Positions 1 to 11,173 of a stretch of DNA of 64,000 nucleotides are shown piece after piece; within the stretch, counting starts at the first letter, position 1; every line of letters begins with the position of its first letter. The position numbers were made by a program, and so were the translations under genes. The DNA comes from Clavelina lepadiformis. Taxonomy: Eukaryota; Chordata; Ascidiacea; Aplousobranchia; Clavelinidae. The DNA lies in the NCBI RefSeq assembly GCF_947623445.1, contig NC_135240.1:4588001-4652000 (forward strand), in the 5' to 3' direction. The notes beneath the pieces are model-generated. The model made no database searches. It was not told the DNA's origin and saw nothing but the letters and a program-made list of their open reading frames with translations.

Positions 1-1195
1 CCCATAGAATTCATGTTGAACGAGGGCGACACTGAAAGCTATGACGTACTGCGTGACCTTTCACACGGAGAACGTCACAATAAAGCTAACGAAGCTGGGA
101 GGGAGCACACGGAGATTGTGAAGACCGCTTTAAAATGTAAGCTTTCTTACGTCATAATGACTGTTTCATAGAACAATGGGTGTATGATGTGTCAGTAAGT
201 TGCAATAATTTAATCTTTATCCTCGGTCTGAGGAAAGTCTTTGCACCATTTATTTGCGATGATTCCTCGACGTTCGAGCCCCGGGTACCGAGATAGAATT
301 TGCGTATTTCTCAATCAATTATTTATTTTTTCTAATTTTTTCATTATTCGTTAAACTTTTTTTCAAAACTTGAACGATGTGCTCACAATGCCATGTCAAT
401 AATGACGTAACATTGCTGTCTGTAGTCAGCAGCGCACAAGCGGTTGTCTACACGACTCGAAGCATCCACGCCCAGGAGAACGAAAATGTGGTCAACAGCG
501 CCATCAAGTGGCACCGCGACAACGGGCAGGGGAACCACCCGTTCCGGGTGTGCCCCCCAATTCTTCCACTGACCTCCAATGACATCAGAGAAAGCGAGAT
601 GGAGGTCATGTCCATGGGGAGGATGACGTCAAGCAAGTCAAGGGTGAACCCCCTAAAGCATAACTTTCTCCGGATGCGACAGTCGACCGAGATGAACGGA
701 TGCTTCATCGCCGTCATGTCCCGCGAGGTAATTTCATCGTCATCTTGGTAAGAATTCTCTTTTCTGGCGTCTTAATTGCTCTTTATGACGTAACAGTTCG
801 ATCCGAACGACACGTTATCAGCGAAGGACGTTCTACGTCGCGCCGCCCTGCAGGGACTGATCGCCCCAGCTTCCCCCCTCGCCGAGACGAAACCGCTGAG
901 CCCCAGCAAGTGGGTATTCCCCTCATGTGGTTTACTGGAGTTATGTGATATCTATAAACGCGTTTTTCGCAGGGAGGTGACGGAGAGGAAAGAAGAGCAG
1001 GGAGTGGAGAAAACGAAGAGAAGTAAGAGCAAGATTGCGTTTGGGAAGAAGGCAAAGGGGAGCAGCTCCTCCCATCTGCCCAAGCACAGGAAGTCAGCCA
1101 CCAAGAACGTGGATGCGGAAGATGTTGACAGACTGCTGGAGACCTACAACAACACGCACAGGAAGAAGAAAAGTTGTGAGAAAATTTCCGTTTAG
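1..1195 (+). CDS. NSUN7: NSUN7-type RNA cytosine-5 methyltransferase, C-terminal exons (partial)
   Basis: Four exons fit with matching phase: <1-136, 426-727, 797-909 and 973-1195 (TAG), giving 257 residues with the 5' end outside the window. The first exon reads IEFMLNEGDTE and the second SSAQAVVYTTRSIHAQENE, which parallel human NSUN7 segments around its EFILNE and AQAVVYCTCS stretches. Exon 3 (LSAKDVLRRAALQGL) matches the NSUN7-specific segment after the fold, and exon 4 is the Lys/Ser-rich tail. The family is the NOL1/NOP2/Sun SAM-dependent m5C methyltransferases. The T-T-R-S motif here has Arg where active members carry the catalytic Cys (TTCS). Human NSUN7 keeps Cys at this place, so activity of this copy is doubtful. 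The exon 1-2 intron carries a short tRNA-like dispersed repeat at about 224-300. Confidence 0.88.
224..300 (+). repeat. Short tRNA-like dispersed repeat, copy 1
   Basis: CTGAGGAAAGTCTTTGCAC to TTCGAGCCCCGGGTACCGAG, within the first visible NSUN7 intron. The GTTCGAGCCCCGGGT core resembles a tRNA T arm / B box. Related copies lie at 53021-53100 (+), 56990-57070 (-) and 57826-57925 (-). Confidence 0.6.
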
Positions 1196-2146
1196 CGTTG
1201 CTATAGCAACGATGGTTGTCGGCTTGTAGCCCACTATGTTGTCATCGTATTTTTAAAGTAACCTCTCTATTTATTTACTTCATAAACAACTGGCAAAGTT
1301 TTTTCTGTGCTTGACGAAACAAATGCTTAATACAGCTTGCACAATTGTATGTCCACAGCAAGCAAACTAACACTGAACAACGTGGCGCAAAACAATATAA
1401 ACCTCGGATTCTCAGTTGCTGAAACGATTGACTTCTCTGAAAACGTGCTCTCCAGTGTAGGGAAACATGATATTTCACAGCCATCAGATGGCAGCATGCA
1501 GGTAGTATGGGGACATATGTTAAGCGCGTGCCCAGTGACCTGGATTAAGAAAGTAAAAACTTTTCTTTTTAGAATCAAGTCAACACAGACATGGAGAAAA
1601 TGCTAAATAAAATGTCGAGTCGTGACGACACCAGAATGTAAAGTGATTAGTCATCTTTTATCCTCGTTATATTTCACTGTTATTTTCACACAGGTGTTTG
1701 TTCTTAATCTTTTGCTAAAGTGCTTAAAGTGTTTAAATTTTTATCCCTGTATATTCCAATGTACACTTCCTCAAGGTCGGCAGCACAAGTAACTTTGAAG
1801 GAGAATTCAAACTTTACACCTTGATAGTTCCAACATGTTGTGCAGCAGATATGCATTTGAACATTTTGTTTCCATAGCAGTGTATTTATTTGTATCATAC
1901 TGTGCCTGTTTATACGCTACTCTGCAGTTACCTGTTTGCTGCTTGTACAGTCACCATATATCTCATGTTCCGTTCAATAAATACACATTATCATAATCTT
2001 TCCAGTCGGGTTGAAATATGATGAACATATTACCAGTGAGATGAAAAGAAATATGGAATTTTGCAAAACTTTCACCTTCTGGGAAAATTTAATATTACTT
2101 ATTATTATTCATGATTTAAACAAAAACATGTTCGTAGTCGCTTTAG
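1196..2146. other. NSUN7 3' flank / probable 3' UTR
   Basis: No convincing coding exon is seen. AATAAA-type hexamers occur near 1606 and at about 1976 (TTCAATAAATAC), so polyadenylation of the upstream plus-strand gene could fall here. The open frame at 1337-1606 has no ATG start, no neighbours in phase and no recognisable family, and is treated as chance. Confidence 0.4.
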
Positions 2147-3061
2147 TCAATTAATCTTTAGTTTCCCAAAAATTGCTTTCAACGGCCCATCGCCAGGTAA
2201 TCCTGGTGAAAACGTGCACTTATACCATTCGTTGTACGTAGCCATCCAGGATAGTACAGCAGCCACAGTGCCCAAGGCTTTGCTTAAAAAAGTGTGAAAA
2301 TACAAGCAAGTTGAAATCAACATAATAACCCAGATAAAAGATAAAATGCAATTTAAAACAAACAAAATGTCGATGCAGCTATTGGTCGTCCTAAATCTTT
2401 GCTTGAGATTTGAAAGTGTTTTGGAACCGATGGGCACATATAGTGCTGCATCTTTTGATATCTTGCACCAATTTTTATAGATTTGTATTTCAGAGTTGAT
2501 GAATAAAACTGAATAAGTTAAAAGAAAGCAATGTCCCGAGATATCGAAGCCATCCCAATAATGCCCCTGCTTCAACTTGACACAATCACGCTTGTTGTCA
2601 ATATTAAAGTCCGGCATTCCATCTTGACTTAGACAAGTTCCTGTCAAGTTTTCTACAAAATGAAAGACAAAATTTGCCCAAAAATGCCATACCATTGTCC
2701 CGATTGCAATCCTGAAAATTGAAAGTGCCATACTTTTCTTCCAAGCATCACACCCGTACACAAACGAAGAAATCATCATGTACGGGCCTACTATCCCCAC
2801 TGTCCAAGCCCAGGCCCACTTCACAAAAAATTGATTAAAGAAGTTACTTTTTTCAGAAAAATAGCTGTGAGGAATCTCAATGAGGCATTTTATGATCGAT
2901 AAACTCAAAATTCCAAACCAAAGGTAAATAACAAGGAATGAAGGGTGGACGATGCAATATTTCTTCAAGATCTTCAGAACAAATTGTTTCCATCCAACTT
3001 CATTTTTCTCTGCAACGGTTTGACAATTTTCATCCATTGGTGACTTCACTTTGTCAGCCAT
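2147..3061 (-). CDS. FITM2: Fat storage-inducing transmembrane protein (FIT/FITM family)
   Basis: A single-exon 304-residue protein, close to the usual FITM length (about 260-290). It has an acidic/basic N-terminus and about six hydrophobic segments, roughly residues 38-60, 80-103, 112-138, 176-192, 232-254 and 255-275. The signature WDGFDISGHCFLLTY lies at about 169-183. FITM proteins are ER membrane enzymes of the lipid-phosphatase-related fold that partition triacylglycerol into lipid droplets and cleave acyl-CoA (FITM2 acyl-CoA diphosphatase). The two histidines considered catalytic in human FIT2 (His155, His214) correspond to His177 in SGHCF and His256 in LYFHTF, and both are present. 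The ATG at 3061 was chosen because it starts the hydrophilic head and an in-frame stop lies upstream. FITM1 and FITM2 cannot be told apart from this sequence; the FITM2 symbol is the ancestral form. Confidence 0.9.
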   Translation of the reverse strand: MADKVKSPMDENCQTVAEKNEVGWKQFVLKILKKYCIVHPSFLVIYLWFGILSLSIIKCLIEIPHSYFSEKSNFFNQFFVKWAWAWTVGIVGPYMMISSFVYGCDAWKKSMALSIFRIAIGTMVWHFWANFVFHFVENLTGTCLSQDGMPDFNIDNKRDCVKLKQGHYWDGFDISGHCFLLTYSVLFINSEIQIYKNWCKISKDAALYVPIGSKTLSNLKQRFRTTNSCIDILFVLNCILSFIWVIMLISTCLYFHTFLSKALGTVAAVLSWMATYNEWYKCTFSPGLPGDGPLKAIFGKLKIN

Positions 3062-3348
3062 TGCCTATATCCTGTCAAAATAACTAGTAACTTGTAACCT
3101 TTTGTTTGTTAAGGTTGTCATGCCTTCTAACTGTTGCATGAACTTGGAAGCAACTAAAATCGTAATTTAGTCAACGTTCAATCCCCACAAAGAAAAATCA
3201 TCACAACTGTCCAAAGCAAACCAACTAAAACATGAAAGTGACTATTTTGCTAAAAGCAGATCACGCAGCCTGTTGCTAAAGATTGGCGGTTAGGTGAAGA
3301 GAATTGTTAGCCTATGTAAAAACTTGATTTTAATTATTTAGGGTTCAA

Positions 3349-3751
3349 CCCTAGAACTACCGGATCGGTCAATTGACCGGTAGATAAGGATAGATGTGTT
3401 TGCAGGTGTTGCAGGTAAATTAGCTCATTTGTGACTTATAAGCAAGCTAATGTCAGAGATGTGATTAACTCAGTTTGACTATTCGCTACGGTCGCATCAG
3501 AAAAAGTGCAGAATCGGCGTTTTCTCTTCATCTGTTCACCTTGCTGTTTTCATTTTATTGGTCTACGAACGAAACATGTAGCTAAGCCACAATGACTATT
3601 CTTGTTTTATACAATCATCCTTTTTGCCCTCTTTACGTTGACTGAACCTTTTCTGAAAGTTTCTTTCTTCTCAAATTGCTATGTGTAAACATTAAGGTTT
3701 GCAGGAAAATTTCAGCCATTATTTTCATTTACCGGTATGGTAGTTCTAGGG
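3349..3751. mobile_element. piggyBac-type MITE (403 bp)
   Basis: The left end reads CCCTAGAACTACCGG and the right end is its inverse, CCGGTATGGTAGTTCTAGGG with a small insertion. The right flank is TTAA; the left flank is TCAA, which looks like a decayed TTAA. CCCTAGAA termini with TTAA duplications are the hallmark of the piggyBac superfamily. There is no coding capacity, so it is non-autonomous. Confidence 0.7.
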
Positions 3752-4019
3752 TTAATTAGGATTAGATTTAGACTGGATGGTAGTTTTAGGCTGGGTCTAG
3801 GTTACTATGTTTTAACATTAACGTTAGCAGAATAAAAAACTGAAAAACAGAGCATTGAACGCACGATTTTTTCCAATCAAATAGTGGCAACCCAAAAATA
3901 TTCCCTTTGCCCTCTAGTCCCTGCAAGCCTGTGGTGCCATGGTGGAATCCCACAAAACGTTGCACATTATTTGTCACCTGCATAGATATCTTGTATATAA
4001 CACTAGTTGTCTGACTGAA

Positions 4020-4087
4020 CAAAGAGATTTAAACACATGAGTAGAAACTTCTCTTTTGCGCATGACGTCATGTTTGTTTCTTTTATT
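4020..4087. repeat. Left terminal inverted repeat of the P-type element
   Basis: Sixty-eight bases identical in inverse orientation to 7307-7374. The repeat contains the palindrome CATGACGTCATG near its inner half, one of the octamers that are frequent in this window. Confidence 0.95.
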
Positions 4088-4100
4088 GTACTGTTTTCAG

Positions 4101-5531
4101 AAACGTTTACTGCACTGCACCTGGCATTCAAGATAATGTTTTAGAAGAACTGAAATCCAAAAGTCTCAGTCTAGCATCACATGAACGATTTCTCGTTATA
4201 TCAATCGATGAAATGAAAGGTGAAACTTTTCTTGGAATTTTTAACACTATTAATCACACTGTGTAAGATTCTTATTCATGCTTTATGACAAAACAATGAC
4301 ACAAGTTATTAACTGTATATGCACAAGATATAACCTGTTGCTTATTTTGTTTACAGTGAAAGAAAATATTGTGTATAATGCAGCAACAGACCGAATAATA
4401 GGATTTGTTGATCTGGGTGTCGACAGACAATACAATAATGAAGCTCCTGCCACACATGCCCTACAATTTTATGGTAGGAGTATCCTCAGCAATTTTTCCC
4501 GGCCTATTGTTTTTTATGCCACCAAGAATACAAAGGCATTTCACTTGGTTAGCATGTTCTGGGAAGTGGTTGAATCCTTGGCCGGATGTGGTTTTACAGT
4601 CTTAGCACTTGTTGCTGATGGTGCATCCTGCAATCGAAAATTGTTCCAATTGCTCAATAATTCCAATTTGACCGTCCCCTACAAGTGCATTAATATTTAT
4701 CAGCCAGAAATGCCTATTTATTTGATTAGTGACCCTCCACACTTGCTGAAGACAGCCTGTAACTGTGTGAGATCCAGCCGTCCAGGTGGAGCTAGAATGA
4801 TGAAGTACAATCAACATTTCATTTTGTGGAAGCATTTTTGCCATGTTCCCTACCTATTTGAAAGTTCAGAGTTGAGAAGTTGCAAGTTGACTGATGGCCA
4901 TTTTTCCCATAAGAGTTACGCAAAAATGCGGGTTTGCTATGCCGCACAATTGCTCTCTGGAACTGTCTCCAGTTTAATGAAGAGTCGTGGTGGAGAAGAA
5001 ATGAAGATGAGTGCGTGGTTTGCTGGTTTGATGAATAAGTGGTTTGACCTCATGAACACCAGATTAAATTATTCATACAACCCAGACTTGAAACCATATA
5101 CAACGATTGATGATCCTCGTCTGAAATGGCTTAATACATTCCTTTCAGAGTTAAAACAATGGAAAAGCAGTTTAACTGGGTCCGTTTCCGAACAGTCAAA
5201 GCAGTTTCTGAGCCATCAAACCTACGACGGTTTAGTTTCCACATCCATGGCCATTGCTGAATTGGTGAAATTCTTGTTGGAGAACAGCCCAGAGGGTTCA
5301 TACGTCTTAACTAAGCGCTTAAACCAAGACCCATTGGAGGCCTATTTCGGTCATATGAGACAAACTGGCCGTCGAAATGAAGTGCCTGATATTCACCAAT
5401 ATGCACAATTTGAAAATGTGATAATGTGCAAAAAGAATATCAAGTCACTTAAGGGGTCAAATGTAAATCACGTTATTGACTGGAAACATGGTGATGTTTG
5501 CGATGATCCAATGCCGAAGCGAAAAAAATAA
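4101..5531 (+). CDS. P-element/THAP9-like transposase, catalytic region
   Basis: Two exons fit: 4101-4219, preceded by a good acceptor (ctgttttcag), and 4357-5531 ending TAA, joined in phase at SIDEMK|VKENI. The chain has the RNase-H-like order of P transposases: first Asp in ISIDEMK, second Asp in LVADGASCNRKLF, a DPPHLLK block, and the late acidic motif LNQDPLEAYFGHMRQTGRR with its Glu. Drosophila P transposase and human THAP9 share this layout. The N-terminal THAP zinc finger and leucine zipper are absent from this reading, and the usual P C-terminal domain is also missing after PMPKRKK; a similar tail appears instead on the opposite strand. A start codon for a stand-alone protein was not found in the first exon; internal ATGs exist. 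Confidence 0.85.
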
Positions 5532-5638
5532 CTTGATTTCGAGTGTTTTGACAGTCTGCTTACAATACAGTAACACTTAATCCTTTTTGAGCTAAAACTG
5601 ACGAAGTACATGTAAGAAGACAACTATGTAATGTACAT

Positions 5639-6862
5639 TCATTTTAATGATTTTCTCAGACTTACATTTTGATCAGAGGTTACATGCAGTACTGAATTTA
5701 AATGATTGGCTTTTTGATAGCATCTAATCTTCACGTAAAATTTACATATTTTCATGCACAATTTTTGCAAACATTCATCAAAAACAAGATTTTCAAATAT
5801 ATCTTTTATGTTACAAACACTCAAAGAAGACATGCAACTTTCCATGATGTGCTCCTTTATGTCTTGTTTCCTAAAGACACTTTCTACATACATCAACAAT
5901 TTCACTAGTGATTTCGCTGGAACTGTAAGATGTCCATAATTGTAATTATTTAAAGCGGAAATCAAGGAACTATTAGTGGTTTCATTACTATAATCAGTTA
6001 AACAAGACAATAGATCTATTTCTCTCGGATTTATACAGCGCTTAGTGAGTTTCTGCAAAATATAACCAAAATATAACCAAATACTGAATTATGAATTCTT
6101 CGTCTCGGGTTAACTTGTGTAATGTCAAGTGTTTCCCCTTTTTGTTGTGTGCAACAGTGGTAACGTGTGATAAAAATACATCAAACAATTTTCGTGTTAA
6201 ACATAGTGACAATTTTCTTGGCAAGAAAAATAGTGATGGGATGCACGTAATTCCATCACAGGAGAATTTATGAAACAGTTCATCCGGTGAACTGTACGAA
6301 GAAAATAGCTTCATAAAATAGTTAACCGCATCTGCAGTTAGATCTGTTTTAACGCCACCCACTGTTTCCCACCATTCCATCAGCTTTTCTCTTGTAACAT
6401 TATTGCAAGAAGATTCTGCAAGACAAGTGTAAAATTAAGTTTGTTTGATTTTTTTAATCGGAATCTGCCAATGATAGAGCTCAAAATGAAATAAGTTTCA
6501 AACAAAAAACAAATATACCGTGAGCAGTTTTTTGATGAGCCAGCAAAGTTTCATTACTTGTGCAGTTATGCAAACATTGTCCACATCTGCAAATAAATAT
6601 TTTCATTATCAGATTAAATGACATCAATATATCAGTACAGTATTACTTCAAATACTCGTTACGACTTACATTAATTTGTTGTTTTGCTTGGCTGTTTATT
6701 ATAAATTGGCGAGAACGTACACTCTGGGTGACCGCCATACAGGACAAGCTCAACAGCAGTTGGCTAATTGATTAATAGGCATATCGTATCTTACATGAAG
6801 TTTGCTGCATCGTCTTCTGGGTCACAATCTATTTCAATAATTAACTTCAAGTTGACATCCAT
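5639..6862 (-). CDS. Transposon-borne C2H2-finger protein with P-transposase-like C-terminal tail
   Basis: Three exons join in phase: 6862-6795 (MDVNLKLIIEIDCDPEDD), 6586-6519 (one C2H2 finger: Cys-x2-Cys-x12-His-x4-His at about residues 24-45) and 6415 to about 6070 (ESSCNNVTREKLMEWWETVGG). A last exon from 6052 (acceptor ttttgcag) runs to 5639 and carries a block, NNYNYGHLTVPAKSLVKL, of the kind seen near the C-terminus of P-type transposases. The join between the last two parts is unclear: an 11-bp tandem duplication sits at about 6060-6085, so there is either a 25-nt intron, too short for normal splicing, or a frame break. The gene points at the transposase gene and lies wholly inside the inverted repeats. 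Function is unknown; it could be an accessory DNA-binding subunit or the displaced C-terminal half of the enzyme. Confidence 0.7.
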
Positions 6863-7306
6863 TAGATCCCAACAACTGCACCACAATAACAAGATCTGAA
6901 ATCAGACTTTCAGTAGCCTATTTTAATGACACAACACCTGCAACATAAGGCCTATGCTAATGAGTAATGAGTTTAGTTGCTAATTGCCTGGTCGAAGATA
7001 AATGTGGTGAACGAAAAAATCTTCCCGCGCAACTCAAGTAGGCTAAGCCATGCCTTGATACAAAACAGCAGCATTATCAGTTCAAGGAACTGAAACTAAG
7101 TTAATTGCTGAACCTAAAACTCTCACCTGATTTCAATAATTAATTTCAATTAAAATTAACACCCAATGGATCCCAATAACTGCACCGTAATAATAAGACT
7201 AATCTCTTCCAGCAGCAAACAGATCTGAAAATCATTGTCGTCGTCTGCATGTTTATTGTTATGTAGTGAACCGTGACCGTGGAGAAAGTAGAATATGCTC
7301 CAAGAG

Positions 7307-7374
7307 AATAAAAGAAACAAACATGACGTCATGCGCAAAAGAGAAGTTTCTACTCATGTGTTTAAATCTCTTTG
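7307..7374. repeat. Right terminal inverted repeat of the P-type element
   Basis: Exact inverse copy of 4020-4087, followed at once by the GACTGAA target-site duplicate at 7375-7381. Confidence 0.95.
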
Positions 7375-10300
7375 GACTGAATGAGTATCCCACTATTAAA
7401 GGATTATTAGCTATTCAATTTTAACAGACAGTGTAGGAAGCGTAGTTGTAACTACAATGTGTCAGGTTTAATGCTACAACGTGATACGAGGAGCATCTTG
7501 AAATGCTAAGAATTGCACCTGTACGCACAAAGTGTATCGGCAGTACATGCTACGGACGTTTAGGTGTTATTTTTCAGGTCTTCTGTAATAATAATAGACC
7601 AGAGGTAAATAAACTACGACACGCATCACTGTGCGACAAATAAGCATATTGCATTGTAGTCTATTGAGCAAAGGGGTATCCAGCCCGTGATCGTCGGCTC
7701 TCATGCTTATCTGGCCCATTGTGAAAACGCCTGCTGCACTCACCAGTAATCTCAACCTACATTGATTTACACCACAATAAAAAAAAAAATATTACAACGT
7801 AACAATTTTCCTTCATATGGCCTATCTCAAGCAATGCAAGCTTCCTGCATTTCTTAGCACATTAGAGTTAAACTGCTATTAACCTGTGATAATAAGGGGA
7901 TATTATAGCATACAGATCGAATGCAGCATAAAATTCTTGTTTACGGAAATCTGCTTTACGAAACGTGACGTTTATGACAGATAATATTGCATACCGATGA
8001 CTTTCTGTACTCGCCTGTACTTATCAATGGAAATTGTCGATCCACTTTGATTTTTTTTTAATTGCAAGCGTTTTGCGTTACATATAAATTCCTTTACATG
8101 ATAAAATAAAAAGTTGAAAATACGTTGCTTAGCTCTTATTTACAGCGGTTGAATCCTACGCACTTGACTTGTTCGGTATGACGTCTAGATACGTGGCCAG
8201 CGAAGCATGCGACGTAAAATGCGTAGTATCTGTAGCCTGGTATCTGTAACGCGTGTGAATACAGTAATTCGGTTCGCATTTACTTGTAGTTTATCATTTT
8301 ACACTTTACTGGAAATGTGAAACATAATTTTTTTATGTAACCCGCCACAGATACCACGCAATCGTATTCATACTTTGCACGATCTAAACAAATTTCGATC
8401 AGAGCTGCCATTGCCTGCCTTCGACTTATCTTGAAGCACCAGGTGGCTTCGTTAATTTGTGTTCTCGTTGTGTGTTACGTCATCTATGTTCACACATTTT
8501 TTGTTTGATCAGCGTGTGTCCATATTACTGAAAGAGATACTTTACTAGCTTTCTAGTACTCAGCCTCGGCCAGTGTAACTTGAACAATCTAAATCTAAAG
8601 ATCTTTTTTGAACGACACGAAATGTTGCCATGGAAACTTTAAAAGTCATCACTGTAGGGCAAGTTTTTTTTACAGCTTCCGGCAGCTTCCTAAATACTCA
8701 GAATTTATGTAGTATCATGTTTTAAGCTGTTTGTAGGAATTTTATATTGCAACTTTTTTCTATTTTTCATGCAACTTTTATCAGGTATTGCGCAAATGTA
8801 AACATGCTATAAAACTATTTCTAGTATGGTTCTATTCTCTTTGATTTGCATAGCAAAGAGCTATGTGATGGATTAGCTGCATCTCAATGTTATCTATGAC
8901 GCAACGCTTGGCTTGCAAGCTAGAAGTTCAACAACCCCAGCCAAGCACGCCCGAACTAAATTAGAAGTGGAAGTCATTTTCGCTCCAAAGCTAGTATTTT
9001 GAACTTTGAATCTTAGCCTAATTAAAATGTACCAGTCAGCTTTTAGGGGCGCAGTAATAGTATAGTATGGGAGCTGTTACTCTCTCCATTCGCCTTTTTA
9101 TTTCTCGTGCGTGACTGAAGAGTGAAGACTGAAGAGAGATTGTTGCGCAATAATGCTTCCGAGACTGATTGAATGAGGCTAGAGTGCTAGTTGTCGGTTA
9201 GGATACTTGTTTTTATAGTGCAGTGTTGATTGACTGTTGGTATTTTTTAAATTATGCGTTTGCCAGGACAGTGAAAGCATTTAGCCTGTCTAACAATTGT
9301 CTAGATTTTAAACCTAAAAAACATAAAAATGTATGCATGATCGATTGAATAGCGAAGAAAGAAACGGAACAAGCAGACACCCTGCAAATCTTAAACTGTT
9401 GGGTTATACAACGGAACCTTTCGAGTATCTCATACCTTAACACTTTCAAAAAACTTGTGCATAAATGCAACTTTTGTTAAAATTAGGTGCAACTTTCTCA
9501 CAATTGTAGTGCAACAAAAACTTGCCCTAGTCATCAGATCCGAGGCATCTACGTCACAGCGAAGGATTGACAACAACAAAGTCAGTGGAACCACCAGCGC
9601 CTTAACCTCATGGGCAGGCGCAAGCGACGCCATAACATAAAAAAAAACATTGAATCAAACTCTGTGTTGCCAACTTATAATTTAAGAAAACTTCTACTTT
9701 CTCGAAATGTTTATTTTTTGCATCTATTACAACCTTTATCGCAACCTTTTTAACATAGTATAACATTAACAATAACTAATAAGATCACATTGTTGTTATA
9801 GCCTAGTATACTTGTCATTATTAGGGCGGAACGGAAAATACGATGCCAAGTCCTTAAATACAACTTAAACTAAAATTTTTACATAGAAATCTTATACTCG
9901 AAGGTCCGTTGGATGAAGTTATAACGAATTGTTGATGTAATCTTTGACATATGGTGTCAAAATAATAAGAAAGTTTTACGAAATAAAATTAAACTTGAAT
10001 AGACTGTGTTACATTAACGATTAGTCGTATGTGTAATGGTGATACTAAGTTAGTGAGTGAAAACGGAATTGTTAAAAATCGGAATTTAAAAAGTGGTAGT
10101 CGGTATGAGGCTACGAAAATTATTATTACAATTTCAGAATAGGGTAAAATTTTCAAAATATTTTAAGTAGGTCGCCCATTTTGCTGCGAAGTTTGTAAAT
10201 AATACAAATTTGTCATATGTCGTTCATATTTCGTTAACATGCTGTAAAGACTAAATATCCAGTTAAAGAAACCTGCCGCAAAATGTCTTCAATGTAAACA

Positions 10301-10487
10301 AAGTCTGACGTCATGAACAGAATGCAGACGAGTTGCTGGAATATTGAGAAGATAGCCTGAGCTTGATGGACGAATAACAAAGGAACGCAGTGGTCGCAGG
10401 TAAAAGTACTGAAGTGTGTAAATTTTTTACCCCTAGTTTAATATAATGTACCGATTAATAAACAATGTAAAATTGGGTCTAGTGCAC
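7375..10487. other. Intergenic, no gene recognised
   Basis: About 3.1 kb of AT-rich sequence. No open frame over 75 codons has an ATG plus family resemblance, and I see no convincing splice-linked exons. Only short homopolymers and scattered GACGTCA-like motifs are noted (for example at about 10307). Confidence 0.5.
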
Positions 10488-11165
10488 GGGAGCACGACAT
10501 ATGGCCGCGGGAAAGTGGCCGCGAACAAACTCACCGGGGTCAACTGAACGTGACGTAAATTGACCGCAGACAAACTGACTGTGACATAAACTGGCCGGCG
10601 ATCAAATTAACCGTCGATAAATTGGCCGGCGATCAAATTAACCGGCGACAAATTGGCCGTCAAAAGGTCAAAATTTTAAACTCGGTAGTACATGATATGT
10701 AAAGTAAATATTTGTTTGTAACTATTTCCTTTGTTTTTAACAAAATTGTTTTTTATTTCAATACACATTGAAACGTTTATTGAAATAAACAGAAATATTT
10801 CCGGAAATACGAGAAATACGAGTAACAACATTAAAAGACGTTCACTGCAAAACACATATGACACTACATAATATGGGCACTAAAATTTACACAAGCTGTT
10901 ATTTGACAAACAAGGAAGTTTATTGCGCAAATTGTGACGTCGTCAAATCGACGATAGTGACTAGATAGTGAATTAGAATTTTGACCTTTTGACGGCCAAT
11001 TTGTCGTCGGTTAATTTGATCGCCGGCCAATTTATCGACGGTTAATTTGATCGCCGGCCAGTTTATGTCACAGTCAGTTTGTCTGCGGTCAATTTACGTC
11101 ACGTTCAGTTGACCCCGGTGAGTTTGTTCGCGGCCACTTTCCCGCGGCCATATGTCGTGGAACCC
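10488..11165. mobile_element. Non-autonomous DNA transposon with ~190-bp inverted repeats (678 bp)
   Basis: The arms 10488-10677 and about 10977-11165 are near-perfect inverse copies. The right end reads GGGTTCCACGACATATGGCC inward; the left begins GGGAGCACGACATATGG. Exact 8-bp direct repeats TAGTGCAC flank it (10480-10487 and 11166-11173). Each arm holds two tandem copies of GGCCGGCGATCAAATTAACC. The AT-rich 300-bp centre has no coding potential. An 8-bp target duplication occurs in hAT, P, Merlin and some other groups; the termini do not let me decide, so no family is given. Confidence 0.85.
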
Positions 11166-11173
11166 TAGTGCAC

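Larger units (their letters stand above)
4020..7374. mobile_element. P/THAP9-type DNA transposon, two-gene, 3,355 bp
   Basis: Perfect 68-bp terminal inverted repeats span 4020-4087 and 7307-7374, beginning CAAAGAGATTTAAACACATG. Flanking direct repeats GACTGAA lie at 4013-4019 and 7375-7381; seven bases match exactly, and P-superfamily elements usually duplicate 8 bp. Inside are two convergent coding units: a transposase catalytic region on plus (4101-5531) and a C2H2-finger protein on minus (6862-5639). Identical termini suggest a young insertion. The THAP DNA-binding domain expected at the start of a THAP9-like transposase was not found between the left end and the first recognised exon, so this copy is probably not self-sufficient as it stands. 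Confidence 0.9.

Noticed and set aside
448-1055. Minus-strand frames over the NSUN7 exons
   Set aside because: Shadow frames of a well-supported plus-strand gene.
1337-1606. 89-codon plus frame downstream of NSUN7
   Set aside because: Starts without ATG, no family features, lies in the likely 3' UTR.
7156-7338. Minus frame next to the right end of the P-type element, tested as a missing THAP domain
   Set aside because: It lacks the Cys-x2-4-Cys...Cys-x2-His pattern and the AVPTIF-like end of THAP fingers.
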